Shown: positions 20,570-28,409 of the stretch, in pieces
Numbering within the stretch: position 1 is the stretch's first letter
Layout: each line of letters starts with the position of its first letter
Virus record (IMG/VR): IMGVR_UViG_3300034072_000910
Location: 1 to 30,694 of that record
DNA length: 30,694 nt
Origin: a virus
Reading direction: 5' to 3' (one strand)
The notes under the pieces: generated by a model
What the model saw: only the letters and a program-made list of their open reading frames with translations
Told to the model about the DNA's origin: nothing
Database searches by the model: none
Program-made: the position numbers and the translations under genes

Positions 20570-23473
20570 CTACTTGGCCTCTGCCCAGGTATCGCCCACG
20601 GCTGCATCTGCCAGGGGTGGGATGACGCCAAGCCACTTGGCCTCCGCGTCACACATCACCTGGGAGAGACGATCACACCACTCCTGGGCCAGGTTTTCGC
20701 GTACTAGGAGGAGCACCTCATCGTGTACGACGGCAGCGATGGTGACGTGGTTACGCACCCGCCACACTTGGGGAAACAGGTTTGCCAAGGCGAGCTTAAG
20801 GATGGCCGCACCAGCACCCTGGACAGGGGTGTTGCACCTAGTAGTTAGACGATCCATATCCCCCAAGAGGAAACGACGCAACCCCGAGCCCGGAATGCGC
20901 ACCTCCGGCCACCCTTTGCCCTGCTTCACCTGGGCCTGCTTGGCGTTGCTTTGCTGCCAGGCTGCAATCCCCTGGTACGTGGCTAGGAATGTATCGCGCA
21001 CTTTCTGTGCTTCCTCCAGGGTCATTGTGATACCCATGGATCCCGCATAATCACGCAATCCCTTGGCACCACTTCCATACAAGAGGCCAAAGTTGCAATT
21101 GCCTTGTACGCAGACCTTACCGTTTCTGCGGATAAGCAGAAGCCCGGATGGGACTTGCACGCAATAGACCTTCTGCTCGGGCTGCTGGGTGGGCTCCCAC
21201 GAAACACGCCAAGCTGGAGCGATGCCAAACGGGTAGGACACTGTATGTATTGCCCCTGTTGAGTAAGTATCAGACTCCTCGTAGTAGCTGGAACAGGGGA
21301 CGCCAGAAGTCACTGCCATGGCCTGCATAACGTCCACAGCCTGCTTGACCACCGATGACATCAGAACACGATCTCGTTTCTGGCCTTCTATAACGACGCC
21401 ATCCCAATACTGCGCTTCTTCTAAATAGACTGTGGCGTCCAGTTCCTCCAGACATTTAGCCCAACGTAGCTCTTTATCTGGAGTCACATAATCAACAATC
21501 CAGGGTGTCTCGCTTACTGGAAACTTGAATTGCGTGGTGTATACATGATCGCCGTTTTTGTGAGTATTACGTTTGTATGTAATACCTGCAGCAGTTAGCA
21601 GATCTTCGCACTTGCGTATCTTGCGGCGTTTTGAGAACCCAAGCGTGATGTATCCGCGCTGCTGCTTAAACGAACCATCAGCGACAACCATTGCCAGCAC
21701 TCGCGTGAGGGTGTGGTCAAGCGTTTTAGTGCGCTTCATGTAACCCGCACCCACAAACAGTCGGGGAGTATTGACTTCGCTTAAGGGCTTTAGGTGCGCC
21801 CTGCCGTAAGCATCTATGTACAGGATATTGTGGTTTGCGGTAGCACACACAGATGTGTTTCTATCCTCGTTCTCCCAAATGTCGTCCGACACAAACGACT
21901 TAAATGCCTTAGGCTGCACAAACTCAATCTCACCCCAGTTTCCATCCCAAGGGCCTACTCTGCCTGACACGTAACCTGGCCCTGGGGGTTTGCGCGGCCC
22001 GGCGTATGTAACACCAGGGGGTAGAGAGTATTGAGCTACAGGCTGCCCAGCATACTCATCAAAGCGCACCCACCCGTATGGAGTAAGCACTTCCGTATCG
22101 CCACTAAAACAGGCTTTTGCTACCTGTCTGCGATGCTTCATTACCGCCTCCTCATCACTAGGATCCTGGTAAATAGCCTGGGCCGTAACTGTATGCAAGT
22201 CCTCTCCGTCCACAAACGCCTGGATCATGCGCTCGTCCTGGGATAGAGCTGCAGCGAGACGTAATTCCATCTGTCCAAAGTCCGCCACCACAAACTTGTA
22301 GCCAGGTTTTGCCCTAGCTGCCAGACGAAATCCCTTGTCCCTTGGTACTTGCTGAAGGTTCGGGTTTCTACAGGAGAAGCGTCCTGTATCTGCCCCCAGT
22401 TGCATGTAACTAGCTCTAACAAATCCATCCTCGTCCTGGTGATCTAGGAGAGCCTGTACCATTTGCCGACGCTTCTCCGCCCTCTTCCACCCCAGGTAGG
22501 TCTGCACTACATGGTGATCGGCGGCGTAGTTGCGCAGAGCCTGGCGCGAGGCACTGGGCTTCCCCGTCTTGGGATCCAGGGGGGTAGCACCCAGGAGCTG
22601 GGTAAATGCGCCCACAAGCTGCTTGGGCGAGTTCAGGTTGAACCCAGCCTCCACCTTGGTGCCCAGGCGAACCGATCCCGACGCCCTGGCGTTCAAGTTG
22701 ATGGAGCCATCCTCAAGTTTGGGCAGCTTCGCGTCTTGGGGCAGGGCCTGGTCCAGGTCGCACACAAACGCCTCACCAAGCCGCGCAATCTCCCCCTGGT
22801 AGTGGCGCTCCAGCTCCACCAGCGCCGCCCTGTCGAAGGGCAGACCAGTCCTGTTCATCATGGCCACGGCATGGAGCGCCTTGCACTCCAGGGACAGCGC
22901 TTGGGCAAGCTGCGCCTTGGCCAAGAGCGGTTCCATTACCTGCCAAAGGCGCACCAACAGCTCTACGTCCTTGGCGGCATAGGCAATCTGCTCCCTGGTG
23001 AGGGTGGGCTGAGACCAGTCAGATTTCTGCTCGGTCTTGTCCACCTCCACTTTGAGGTAGTGCTCACAGACCTGGGCCAGACCGTGCCGCAGGTTGGGGA
23101 TGCCATTGCGCAACAACCGAGACGCAAGCATGGTGCAGACAACCCGCCCCTGGGGGATCAGTTCGTACTCCTGCAGCCACCCCAGGTCAAATACGGCGTT
23201 GTGCGCCACCCAGGTGCGGTCCTGCGCCAGGAAGTCCTGGAGCGGCTGCCACTCGTCGTCATGCAGCTCCCAGGCGTCAATTACCACGGGCTCACAGCCT
23301 GGAGCGGCGAACTGGAGCAACCGCAACCCGCCATACGTGGGCTGCAGTCCCGTGGTCTCACTATCAAACGCCACCCAGGGTGCGTCCTGGAGGGTGGCGA
23401 GGTACTCAATGCCTAGTTTCACTGGGGTAGGTAAATGGTGTGTACGAGGTGAGACGCACAAGACGCAGATCAA
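20570..23473 (-). CDS. polA: DNA polymerase I (family A) with intein
   Basis: 967 aa from a TTG that overlaps the upstream stop (TTGA); a GTG at 23422 is an alternative that drops the odd first 17 residues. The 3'-5' exonuclease motifs are present: VAFDSETTG (D37, E39), AHNAVFDLG (90-98) and YAAKDVELL (165-173). The polymerase has motif A at VVADFGQMELR (395-405; DFGQMELR where E. coli has DYSQIELR), motif B split by the intein (RRQVAKA at 448-454, then CNFGLLYG at 793-800), and motif C at VVHDEV (915-920). After splicing, the O-helix reads KACNFG, with Phe at the E. coli 762-equivalent position. No 5'-nuclease domain is present. It is the replicative polymerase of the phage. Confidence 0.92.
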   Translation of the reverse strand: MICVLCVSPRTHHLPTPVKLGIEYLATLQDAPWVAFDSETTGLQPTYGGLRLLQFAAPGCEPVVIDAWELHDDEWQPLQDFLAQDRTWVAHNAVFDLGWLQEYELIPQGRVVCTMLASRLLRNGIPNLRHGLAQVCEHYLKVEVDKTEQKSDWSQPTLTREQIAYAAKDVELLVRLWQVMEPLLAKAQLAQALSLECKALHAVAMMNRTGLPFDRAALVELERHYQGEIARLGEAFVCDLDQALPQDAKLPKLEDGSINLNARASGSVRLGTKVEAGFNLNSPKQLVGAFTQLLGATPLDPKTGKPSASRQALRNYAADHHVVQTYLGWKRAEKRRQMVQALLDHQDEDGFVRASYMQLGADTGRFSCRNPNLQQVPRDKGFRLAARAKPGYKFVVADFGQMELRLAAALSQDERMIQAFVDGEDLHTVTAQAIYQDPSDEEAVMKHRRQVAKACFSGDTEVLTPYGWVRFDEYAGQPVAQYSLPPGVTYAGPRKPPGPGYVSGRVGPWDGNWGEIEFVQPKAFKSFVSDDIWENEDRNTSVCATANHNILYIDAYGRAHLKPLSEVNTPRLFVGAGYMKRTKTLDHTLTRVLAMVVADGSFKQQRGYITLGFSKRRKIRKCEDLLTAAGITYKRNTHKNGDHVYTTQFKFPVSETPWIVDYVTPDKELRWAKCLEELDATVYLEEAQYWDGVVIEGQKRDRVLMSSVVKQAVDVMQAMAVTSGVPCSSYYEESDTYSTGAIHTVSYPFGIAPAWRVSWEPTQQPEQKVYCVQVPSGLLLIRRNGKVCVQGNCNFGLLYGSGAKGLRDYAGSMGITMTLEEAQKVRDTFLATYQGIAAWQQSNAKQAQVKQGKGWPEVRIPGSGLRRFLLGDMDRLTTRCNTPVQGAGAAILKLALANLFPQVWRVRNHVTIAAVVHDEVLLLVRENLAQEWCDRLSQVMCDAEAKWLGVIPPLADAAVGDTWAEAK
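21098..22111 (-). other. Intein in PolA (338 residues, LAGLIDADG-type)
   Basis: Residues 455-792 of the polymerase ORF interrupt motif B between A454 and C793. The intein starts CFSGDTEVLTPYGW (block A; Cys nucleophile), has ATANHNI (block B, H548) and a DOD-like LAMVVADGSF (593-602, block C). It ends RRNGKVCVQGN, followed by Cys (+1 extein). The residue before the terminal Asn is Gly (G791), not the usual His. A second, weaker LAGLIDADG block may lie near residues 690-697. The intein is visibly less rich in CCTGG/CCAGG and G+C than the exteins, fitting acquisition as a mobile element. Confidence 0.9.
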
Positions 23474-23607
23474 GACTGCGCCTTGCGTGCTTGGTCGATA
23501 AGGTCTCGGAGAATCGCAGACATTGAGCGGAACGGGCCTGATTGCTGAACGAGCCAGGCCCTCTGCTCAGGTGTGATCTGGACGATGAGACGTGTCTGCC
23601 TAGTCAA
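23470..23607 (-). CDS. Tiny ribbon-helix-helix protein (45 aa)
   Basis: A TTG at 23607 inside the previous gene's stop region (GTTGACTAG) starts a 45-aa frame, whose TGA stop overlaps PolA's TTG (TTGA). The product is TRQTRLIVQITPEQRAWLVQ, a turn with GPFRS, then MSAILRDLIDQARKAQS: a short strand, helix 1 and helix 2 in the ribbon-helix-helix (Arc/CopG-like) layout. Both ends are coupled to neighbours, which is strong support for such a small gene. Likely DNA-binding; targets unknown. Confidence 0.65.
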   Translation of the reverse strand: MTRQTRLIVQITPEQRAWLVQQSGPFRSMSAILRDLIDQARKAQS

Positions 23608-24052
23608 CGTACTGAAGCTCCCTGGGCACATTGAACTCGCTCTGCTCCTCCAACCAGGCTTTAACGATGCCTGGTTCGTAACCGTTCACGCCATTGGGCA
23701 GGGTGGGGTGCGGGATCTTGACCGGCTGAACGTGGTGGTTTCGGGAGAAGTTCCGAAGCTGAGTACCAATGCGGATCTTTTCCGGCTCGGTCCATCCCGC
23801 TCCAAGCATGATGTCCAGTTGGTTGACGGTGATCAGCCGGGAGTTTGTTTCCTGCTGCCGCAGCCGTGCATGTAGATGCGCGGTTTCCCGCTGCAAGGCA
23901 ACGATTTCCTGAGCCTGCTCATCCTGCCGGACTTTGAGCTTGGCTTGAGTCCGTCCACTGAGCTGGAGCAACTGCACCATGAGCTGCTGTTGCTGTACCA
24001 GTTCAGCGGACGGATCACTGTCATCCATCTGAAAGGGGACGATGCCAGCCAT
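23600..24052 (-). CDS. Coiled-coil / antirepressor-like DNA-binding protein
   Basis: 150 aa from the ATG at 24052 (a GTG at 24055 and an ATG at 24028 are alternatives). Residues about 15-70 are a long coiled coil (SAELVQQQQLMVQLLQLSG...EIVALQRETAHLHARL). The C-terminal half (LITVNQLDIMLGAGWTEPEKIRIGTQLRNFSR...PNGVNGYEPGIVKAWLEE) looks like a small helical DNA-binding domain of the kind that follows a coiled coil in phage antirepressor-type proteins. It sits between the primase-helicase and the PolA genes, so a replication-linked role is possible. The specific family is not identified. Confidence 0.65.
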   Translation of the reverse strand: MAGIVPFQMDDSDPSAELVQQQQLMVQLLQLSGRTQAKLKVRQDEQAQEIVALQRETAHLHARLRQQETNSRLITVNQLDIMLGAGWTEPEKIRIGTQLRNFSRNHHVQPVKIPHPTLPNGVNGYEPGIVKAWLEEQSEFNVPRELQYVD

Positions 24053-24079
24053 CACTGTGATGTCTAACTGGCATCCATA

Positions 24080-26605
24080 TTAGACCTCCTCAGCCGAAAC
24101 GTCCAAGCACCCCTCCACATCCGAGATCGCTTGGAGCGTTTCCTTGGGGGTCATCACAACCGGCTCAGGTGAGTCCCACACGCTCCAGGCAGCATCAGCC
24201 AACGCGTCCAACTCCTCCCTGGTTCGTTCCGCGCGCGCGTGGGGATACATATCTGTGTCGCATATAGGGGCAGATCCCGCTCCAGGACTGGGATTTGAAA
24301 TGCGACACTCCCCCTCATCCTCACCAAGGTGTCGCATTTGCGCACCGGCCCCCTTGGTAAATGCGACACCTGCCCCTTCTAAATGCGACATCTGAGAGGT
24401 AGTGTCGCATTTCAAATCCCTTGCGGCAGAAGGGATCTGGTCTAAACCCCCCACTAATCCCCTCCCCCCGCGCGTGAGACCCTTTTCACCCTCCTTACAG
24501 AGCACTGCTTTGAAGGCTTTCTGAGGCTTGCCGGCTTGCCCTGGAACGCGAGGCACTTCACGCGACTCAACCAAGCCCCGCTTCTCCAAGCGGTTGAGTG
24601 CCTTGTGGATCCCCTTGACGTTTCCTCCCACCAGGGGGTCGCTGTTCAGTTCTGCCCTGGTGCGTGATGCAGGCCACACCACTCGCAACCGCGCCAGCAC
24701 CTTGTCGGTGATGCTTCCAGGGCGGGTGGAATCCTCCTCCTGCGTCCAGTCGGCAATGCGGAAGGTCAGGTCTTCCTCCTGACGCATCAGCAGCTGCGCC
24801 CCAGAGCGGCCTGCACGGCTCTTCTCGACGGTGATGATGCGGGAGTTGTCTCCAGCCCTGTGCAGCTCCTCCTGGGTGGGTTTGCGGAGCTGCCACACCT
24901 CGTCCACGGCATCGCGGATTGCGGTGGTGCCTCGGAAGCCTCCCTGCTTGTTGGCGTGGTGGATCACCAGGATGGTGGTGGGCGGGAAAGCCTTGCCGTT
25001 GTTGCGGGTCAGCCAGTACAGCGGCGTGGCGAAATCAGACTTGTTCTCGTCAAAGGCCTTGCCGCCGCTACACCCAATCAGGGAGTCGATGATGACCAGG
25101 CTGGGGCGGAGCTTCTCAATGAGCCGTACAAAGTGTGCATACCGCTGCAGCGACCAGTCGGACTGAATCACTAGGGGAGCGTCAGCAGGGAACTCAACCT
25201 CCTGTAGCTGCTCCTGGAGCTGCACCAGGGGTTGGTCACCGTTGAGCACAAGCACAGGGCCTTGCCTGACCGGCACAAAGCGTCCACGCACCACGAAGGG
25301 CATCCCCATGGCGATGTGCTTGGCGATAGTCCAAGCGGCCATGGACTTACCGTCACCGCCGGATCCGTACACCACAAGCACAGCGGGTGTCGGCAACACC
25401 TCAGGGATCAGGTAGTCCCTTTGGAAGTCGGTGTCGTACAGGTCGTTCACACCGATGTAGGTCGAGGCTTTCTCGTACCCAAGCTGCTCGGTAACGATCC
25501 TCTCCAGTGCAGCTTGATCGCGCAGCCCGCAGCGCTGTGCCAGGGAGTGCATCTCAAAGTTGAGCTGCGCTGGGTTGTCCAGCTCCAGGATCTCCTTGGC
25601 CTTTGCGATGACCTCATCAAAGTCGGGCGTGACGGTCTGCACACGCTGCACAGCTGTCTCCACCTCCTGGACAACCGCATCAAGCCCACCACGGTTGAAG
25701 CGCTCCCGCCCTGGATCGTGGTGATCAGCCAGGGTGACCAGACTTCCAAAGCCCAGACCACCACGACCTGAGAACCCAGCAGACCATCTGGCGAAGCAGG
25801 GATCCTTACCGCCAGCCCAGTCGTCTGCATACTCCTCATCCTTGAGGCTCCACTCCCGCCAGAGGTTGAGCCCTTCATCCCCTGGGAGTTCGCTGTGCAG
25901 CATGGCGCCAATGCGCCACCAGAGGTCTTCGCTGCCGCGGCCTGGAGCGGGAATGACGGACAGGCACGCCTCTGCGATTGCAACCCGCTCCTCCCGTGTG
26001 CGGCGGGCATAGCGGCTATCCACAGGCTTTTTGTCTGCCGCCTTGTTCTGCGTCTCTTGGAACGAGAGCTGCATCCGCGCCAAGAGCCACTCAGGGGCCT
26101 CAGGAATGGCCTGCAGGTCGCCAGTGAGCTTGTACTCGCCTCCTGCGTGGTAAGCCCCTACAAGGACGCCCTGACGGCCCCAGAGGATCTCGTAGCCCTC
26201 CTTGCTTGCGGCGAGGCTGACACCCGCCACGGAAGCCCAGTGCTCCTGGGGGATGTAGTACAGGTACTTGGCTGCATTCTTCTTGGGGCTTGTGATGCAG
26301 ACGGTGCTCTCTAGGTCTTCCTTCCAGCGCCGTTTCAGGGCCGAGAGGTTGGCATCCACATCCAGGATGACCAGGCCGTTGGAGCGTGCCCCTGCAAAAG
26401 CACCGATGGCGCCAAATGTGTCAGGTTGAGTCTCAAGAAAGACAGCCGAGGCTGCCGGTGAGATGGTGTCGTGATGCGCCCTGCCCAGGGGGGATTTGCC
26501 GCAGGCTTCTCCTCCACTTGGTAGAGGTGCTCCCTTGCGGTAGATGGGTGCAGTAGCCCAGGTTTTGGGCATCTGCTGGACAAGCGACTCAATGCGAGTT
26601 GCCAT
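24080..26605 (-). CDS. Primase-polymerase / RepA-like helicase fusion
   Basis: 841 aa; the ATG at 26605 is preceded by AAAGGAG eight bases upstream, an unusually good Shine-Dalgarno for this window. The N-terminal half resembles a bifunctional primase-polymerase (GLVILDVDAN, residues 77-86, with D82/D84 metal ligands; VLVGAYHAGGEY, 147-158). Residues about 208-295 match a PriCT-type primase C-terminal domain (DLWWRIGAMLHSEL...). An AAA/RecA-like ATPase follows: Walker A YGSGGDGKS (413-421), Walker B PSLVIIDSL (501-509), and VIHHANKQGG (547-556). A winged helix comes next (631-685). The last 120 residues are of low conservation and contain the DNA repeat cluster at 24255-24420. It should prime and unwind at the fork. 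Confidence 0.9.
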   Translation of the reverse strand: MATRIESLVQQMPKTWATAPIYRKGAPLPSGGEACGKSPLGRAHHDTISPAASAVFLETQPDTFGAIGAFAGARSNGLVILDVDANLSALKRRWKEDLESTVCITSPKKNAAKYLYYIPQEHWASVAGVSLAASKEGYEILWGRQGVLVGAYHAGGEYKLTGDLQAIPEAPEWLLARMQLSFQETQNKAADKKPVDSRYARRTREERVAIAEACLSVIPAPGRGSEDLWWRIGAMLHSELPGDEGLNLWREWSLKDEEYADDWAGGKDPCFARWSAGFSGRGGLGFGSLVTLADHHDPGRERFNRGGLDAVVQEVETAVQRVQTVTPDFDEVIAKAKEILELDNPAQLNFEMHSLAQRCGLRDQAALERIVTEQLGYEKASTYIGVNDLYDTDFQRDYLIPEVLPTPAVLVVYGSGGDGKSMAAWTIAKHIAMGMPFVVRGRFVPVRQGPVLVLNGDQPLVQLQEQLQEVEFPADAPLVIQSDWSLQRYAHFVRLIEKLRPSLVIIDSLIGCSGGKAFDENKSDFATPLYWLTRNNGKAFPPTTILVIHHANKQGGFRGTTAIRDAVDEVWQLRKPTQEELHRAGDNSRIITVEKSRAGRSGAQLLMRQEEDLTFRIADWTQEEDSTRPGSITDKVLARLRVVWPASRTRAELNSDPLVGGNVKGIHKALNRLEKRGLVESREVPRVPGQAGKPQKAFKAVLCKEGEKGLTRGGRGLVGGLDQIPSAARDLKCDTTSQMSHLEGAGVAFTKGAGAQMRHLGEDEGECRISNPSPGAGSAPICDTDMYPHARAERTREELDALADAAWSVWDSPEPVVMTPKETLQAISDVEGCLDVSAEEV
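24255..24420. repeat. Iteron-like cluster: six AAATGCGACAC elements in nested inverted repeats
   Basis: The 9-mer ATGCGACAC or its complement GTGTCGCAT occurs at 24255-24263 (complement), 24300-24308 (forward), 24329-24337 (complement), 24361-24369 (forward), 24383-24391 (forward, last base T) and 24402-24410 (complement). Bases 24290-24309 and 24401-24420 are a perfect 20-bp inverted repeat, and 24327-24339 and 24359-24371 a nested perfect 13-bp one. In the minus-strand reading frame the copies encode different peptides (CDT, MSHL, VAF, MRHL, CRI, CDT), so selection is on the DNA. I find no other exact copy in the window. Candidate origin or binding site for the primase-helicase. Confidence 0.7.
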
Positions 26606-26845
26606 GTACTAGTCTCCTTTGTGCTTCTTTTTCCATGCCCCCAGGGTGGTTCCGGCCTCCCTGGGGGTTTTGAGCTTATGGGCAAAAACAGGTCAGTAGT
26701 TAGAGACCGATGAGTCTTAGGCTGTGCAGCTGCGCATCGCCTTCCGGCTTGCACCCCCTGCCCTCTGCCCCTACACTCCCTAGGCGCCCCCACACAACTC
26801 GACCCCTGGGTCAAACCTGGCGCCCACCTACCCCACGCAAACCAA
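26606..26845. promoter_or_regulatory. Divergent intergenic region (240 bp)
   Basis: This is the largest true gap in the window; it separates the minus-strand replication block from the plus-strand ssDNA-binding-like gene, so both promoters should lie here. A strong hairpin (26638-26671) is present. No convincing -35/-10 pair was found on either strand. A Shine-Dalgarno for the minus gene is clear at its end. A 15-codon minus-strand ORF overlaps the primase start but looks accidental. Confidence 0.6.
26638..26671 (+). terminator. Hairpin with T-tract (plus strand)
   Basis: CCCCCAGGG and CCCTGGGGG form a perfect 9-bp stem round a 12-base loop, followed by TTTT on the plus strand. This has the form of an intrinsic terminator for plus-strand transcripts, although no complete plus-strand gene lies just upstream. 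It may stop antisense transcription into the primase leader region or act as an attenuator for the gene at 26846. On the minus strand it would lie in the primase 5' leader. Confidence 0.6.
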
Positions 26846-27427
26846 GTGCCTCTCCTTAGCAAGAAAGCCCAAGCCGCCGTCGCCAGTGCTGCCGGTGGTT
26901 ACCTGAATCCCAGCAAGATCGCCCCTGGCTCCTCTGTCCGCTTCGCCTTGGTGAGCGACGAGGCCCTGGAGATGTATGAACTCTGGGGCACCGCACCCGA
27001 CGGCAAGAGCAAGCCATTCCGCTTCTTGGAGGAACCCACCCCGGAGGAGATCGACCAGGAGCTGGGTGAGTACACCCGCCGGTTGAACTACGACGGCACC
27101 GCACCGGAGCCCATGAAGTTCGTGATCGCCCTGGCGGTCTACAACTACGAAACCCAGGCGATCGAGGTGTTGAGCCTTAGCCAGAAGTCGCTGATCCGCG
27201 AACTGGACGGCATCAGCCAGACCGAGGACTACGACGACATCACCGCCTGCGACTTCACCCTGGGGAAGGAAGGCGCCGGCAAGGACACCAAGTACAAGCT
27301 GCTCCCTGTTCCCCGTCGCAAGGGCGCTGATGCGGCCATCCAGGCTGCCTGGAGCGAAGCCCAAGATGCGGGATTTGACCTGAACCGCCTGGTGGTGGGC
27401 GGCAACCCCTTTGCTGCCCAGGGCTAA
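26846..27427 (+). CDS. ssDNA-binding-like phage protein
   Basis: 193 aa from a GTG. The N-terminus has a basic start (LLSKKAQAAVASAAGGYL) and a strand GSSVRFALVSD. The middle contains KFVIALAVYNYETQAIEVLSLSQKSLIRELDGISQTEDYDDITACDFTLGKEG, and the end DTKYKLLPVPRRKGADAAIQ. The order Q-x-[ILV]-x-VL-x-[LI]-S-Q...Y-D-[ILV]-x-x-[YC]-DF-x-[LI]-x-[KR]-x-G...D-T-x-Y matches phage gp32/SSB-like proteins I recall. It sits first in a plus block with a PD-(D/E)XK nuclease and a ligase. The C-terminal acidic tail typical of SSBs is absent (it ends in GGNPFAAQG), so the function is inferred. Confidence 0.65.
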   Translation: MPLLSKKAQAAVASAAGGYLNPSKIAPGSSVRFALVSDEALEMYELWGTAPDGKSKPFRFLEEPTPEEIDQELGEYTRRLNYDGTAPEPMKFVIALAVYNYETQAIEVLSLSQKSLIRELDGISQTEDYDDITACDFTLGKEGAGKDTKYKLLPVPRRKGADAAIQAAWSEAQDAGFDLNRLVVGGNPFAAQG

Positions 27428-27471
27428 ACTGACAAGGCTCCCCCCAAGGGAGAGAGGGTTGAGAAGACTCC

Positions 27472-27508
27472 CACCCAGGTGTCGCCATGGCGCCTGGGTG
27501 TTTCTTTG
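27472..27508 (+). terminator. Intrinsic terminator
   Basis: CACCCAGG and CCTGGGTG pair as an 8-bp stem enclosing the palindrome CGCCATGGCG, followed by TTTCTTTG. It comes 45 bases after the ssDNA-binding-like gene's stop, so this gene probably has its own transcript or strongly reduced read-through. The T-run is broken, so efficiency is uncertain. Confidence 0.7.
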
Positions 27509-27613
27509 TCCACACGCCCTAGGGTGGCCCTACAGACACACTCCGACCTTCTCCCCTTGCCCTCATTTCCCCCCAGGATCCTGGACCTGCGCCTGCTGAG
27601 CAACAATGGCCTA

Positions 27614-28387
27614 GTGCGTGATGACGAAAGCGATCCTGGGGGGCGGATCTACAGGGACGAGCAGGGGGACGTGTACCACAGCGTCACCAGGATTCTCAAG
27701 GAGACCTCGGAGAGTAAACAGGTTCTTGAGGCGTGGGTGCGACGCCTGGGTGAAGACTTGGCGGGGCAGGAGCGGGATCAGGCGGCGGAACGTGGCACCA
27801 GGACGCACAACGCTGCTGAGTACGTGCTCAAAACCGCCAAGAAGCTGAGCGAGCGCGCCGCCAAGTCCAGAGGGGTGTGGCTACCCAGGGATGACGGTCT
27901 GTATCGAGTGCCAGCACCACTCACCCAGTGGGCTATCCGCAAGGCCATCCCCAGCGCCCCCAGGGTGGGGCTCAGCGCCCAGGGGTATAAGAGATCGCTC
28001 CTGGCCTGGATCGGGGAGAATGTGACCTGCATCCACGCCATTGAGTTCGGCATCAACCACCCCCTGGGTTTTGCTGGTACGTGTGACGCCTTGATTGACG
28101 TAAATGGCGTTCTAACACCTGCGGACTGGAAATCATCGTTTCGCCGACGCAGTGAAGGAATGCTGCGTGACTACAGAGATCAGCTAGGCGCATATTCACT
28201 AGGTCTTAAACATACTATTGGTTTGGAAGTTCCCCAGGCTGCCATCGTCATCGCCAGGCGTGTAGGTACCTGCAACGTGGTGATCCTGGACCGCCAGGAG
28301 CTAGACCAGGCCGAGGACCGCTACCAGGATCGCGTCATGCGCTACTGGGAGGCGCTACTAAACCAAGGCACCCAGGCGTCAGACTGA
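27614..28387 (+). CDS. PD-(D/E)XK exonuclease (RecB/Cas4-like)
   Basis: 257 aa with the GTG at 27614; the frame is open to 27479, but that part runs through the terminator hairpin and codes for poor sequence. Core motifs: YHSVTRIL (21-28, as in phage RecB-like nucleases), RGTRTHNAAEYVL (60-72), E143, TCDALID (156-162, D158), TPADWKSS (168-175, D171-x-K173) and RDYRDQLGAYSLGL (185-198, Q190-x-x-x-Y motif). This fits a phage exonuclease of the RecB/Cas4-type superfamily, used with an SSB or annealase for recombination or DNA-end processing. Bases 28085-28230, encoding the catalytic core, are AT-richer than the flanks. Confidence 0.8.
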   Translation: MRDDESDPGGRIYRDEQGDVYHSVTRILKETSESKQVLEAWVRRLGEDLAGQERDQAAERGTRTHNAAEYVLKTAKKLSERAAKSRGVWLPRDDGLYRVPAPLTQWAIRKAIPSAPRVGLSAQGYKRSLLAWIGENVTCIHAIEFGINHPLGFAGTCDALIDVNGVLTPADWKSSFRRRSEGMLRDYRDQLGAYSLGLKHTIGLEVPQAAIVIARRVGTCNVVILDRQELDQAEDRYQDRVMRYWEALLNQGTQASD

Positions 28388-28409
28388 GTTTGCACCTCGC
28401 CGCAATCCA

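Noticed and set aside
22463-23416. 317-aa plus-strand ORF
   Set aside because: It lies opposite the PolA exonuclease and thumb regions with all motifs on the minus strand, so it is a shadow.
26582-26629. 15-codon minus-strand ORF (MEKEAQRR...) over the primase start
   Set aside because: Overlaps the strong Shine-Dalgarno of the primase gene and is too short to support; probably accidental.
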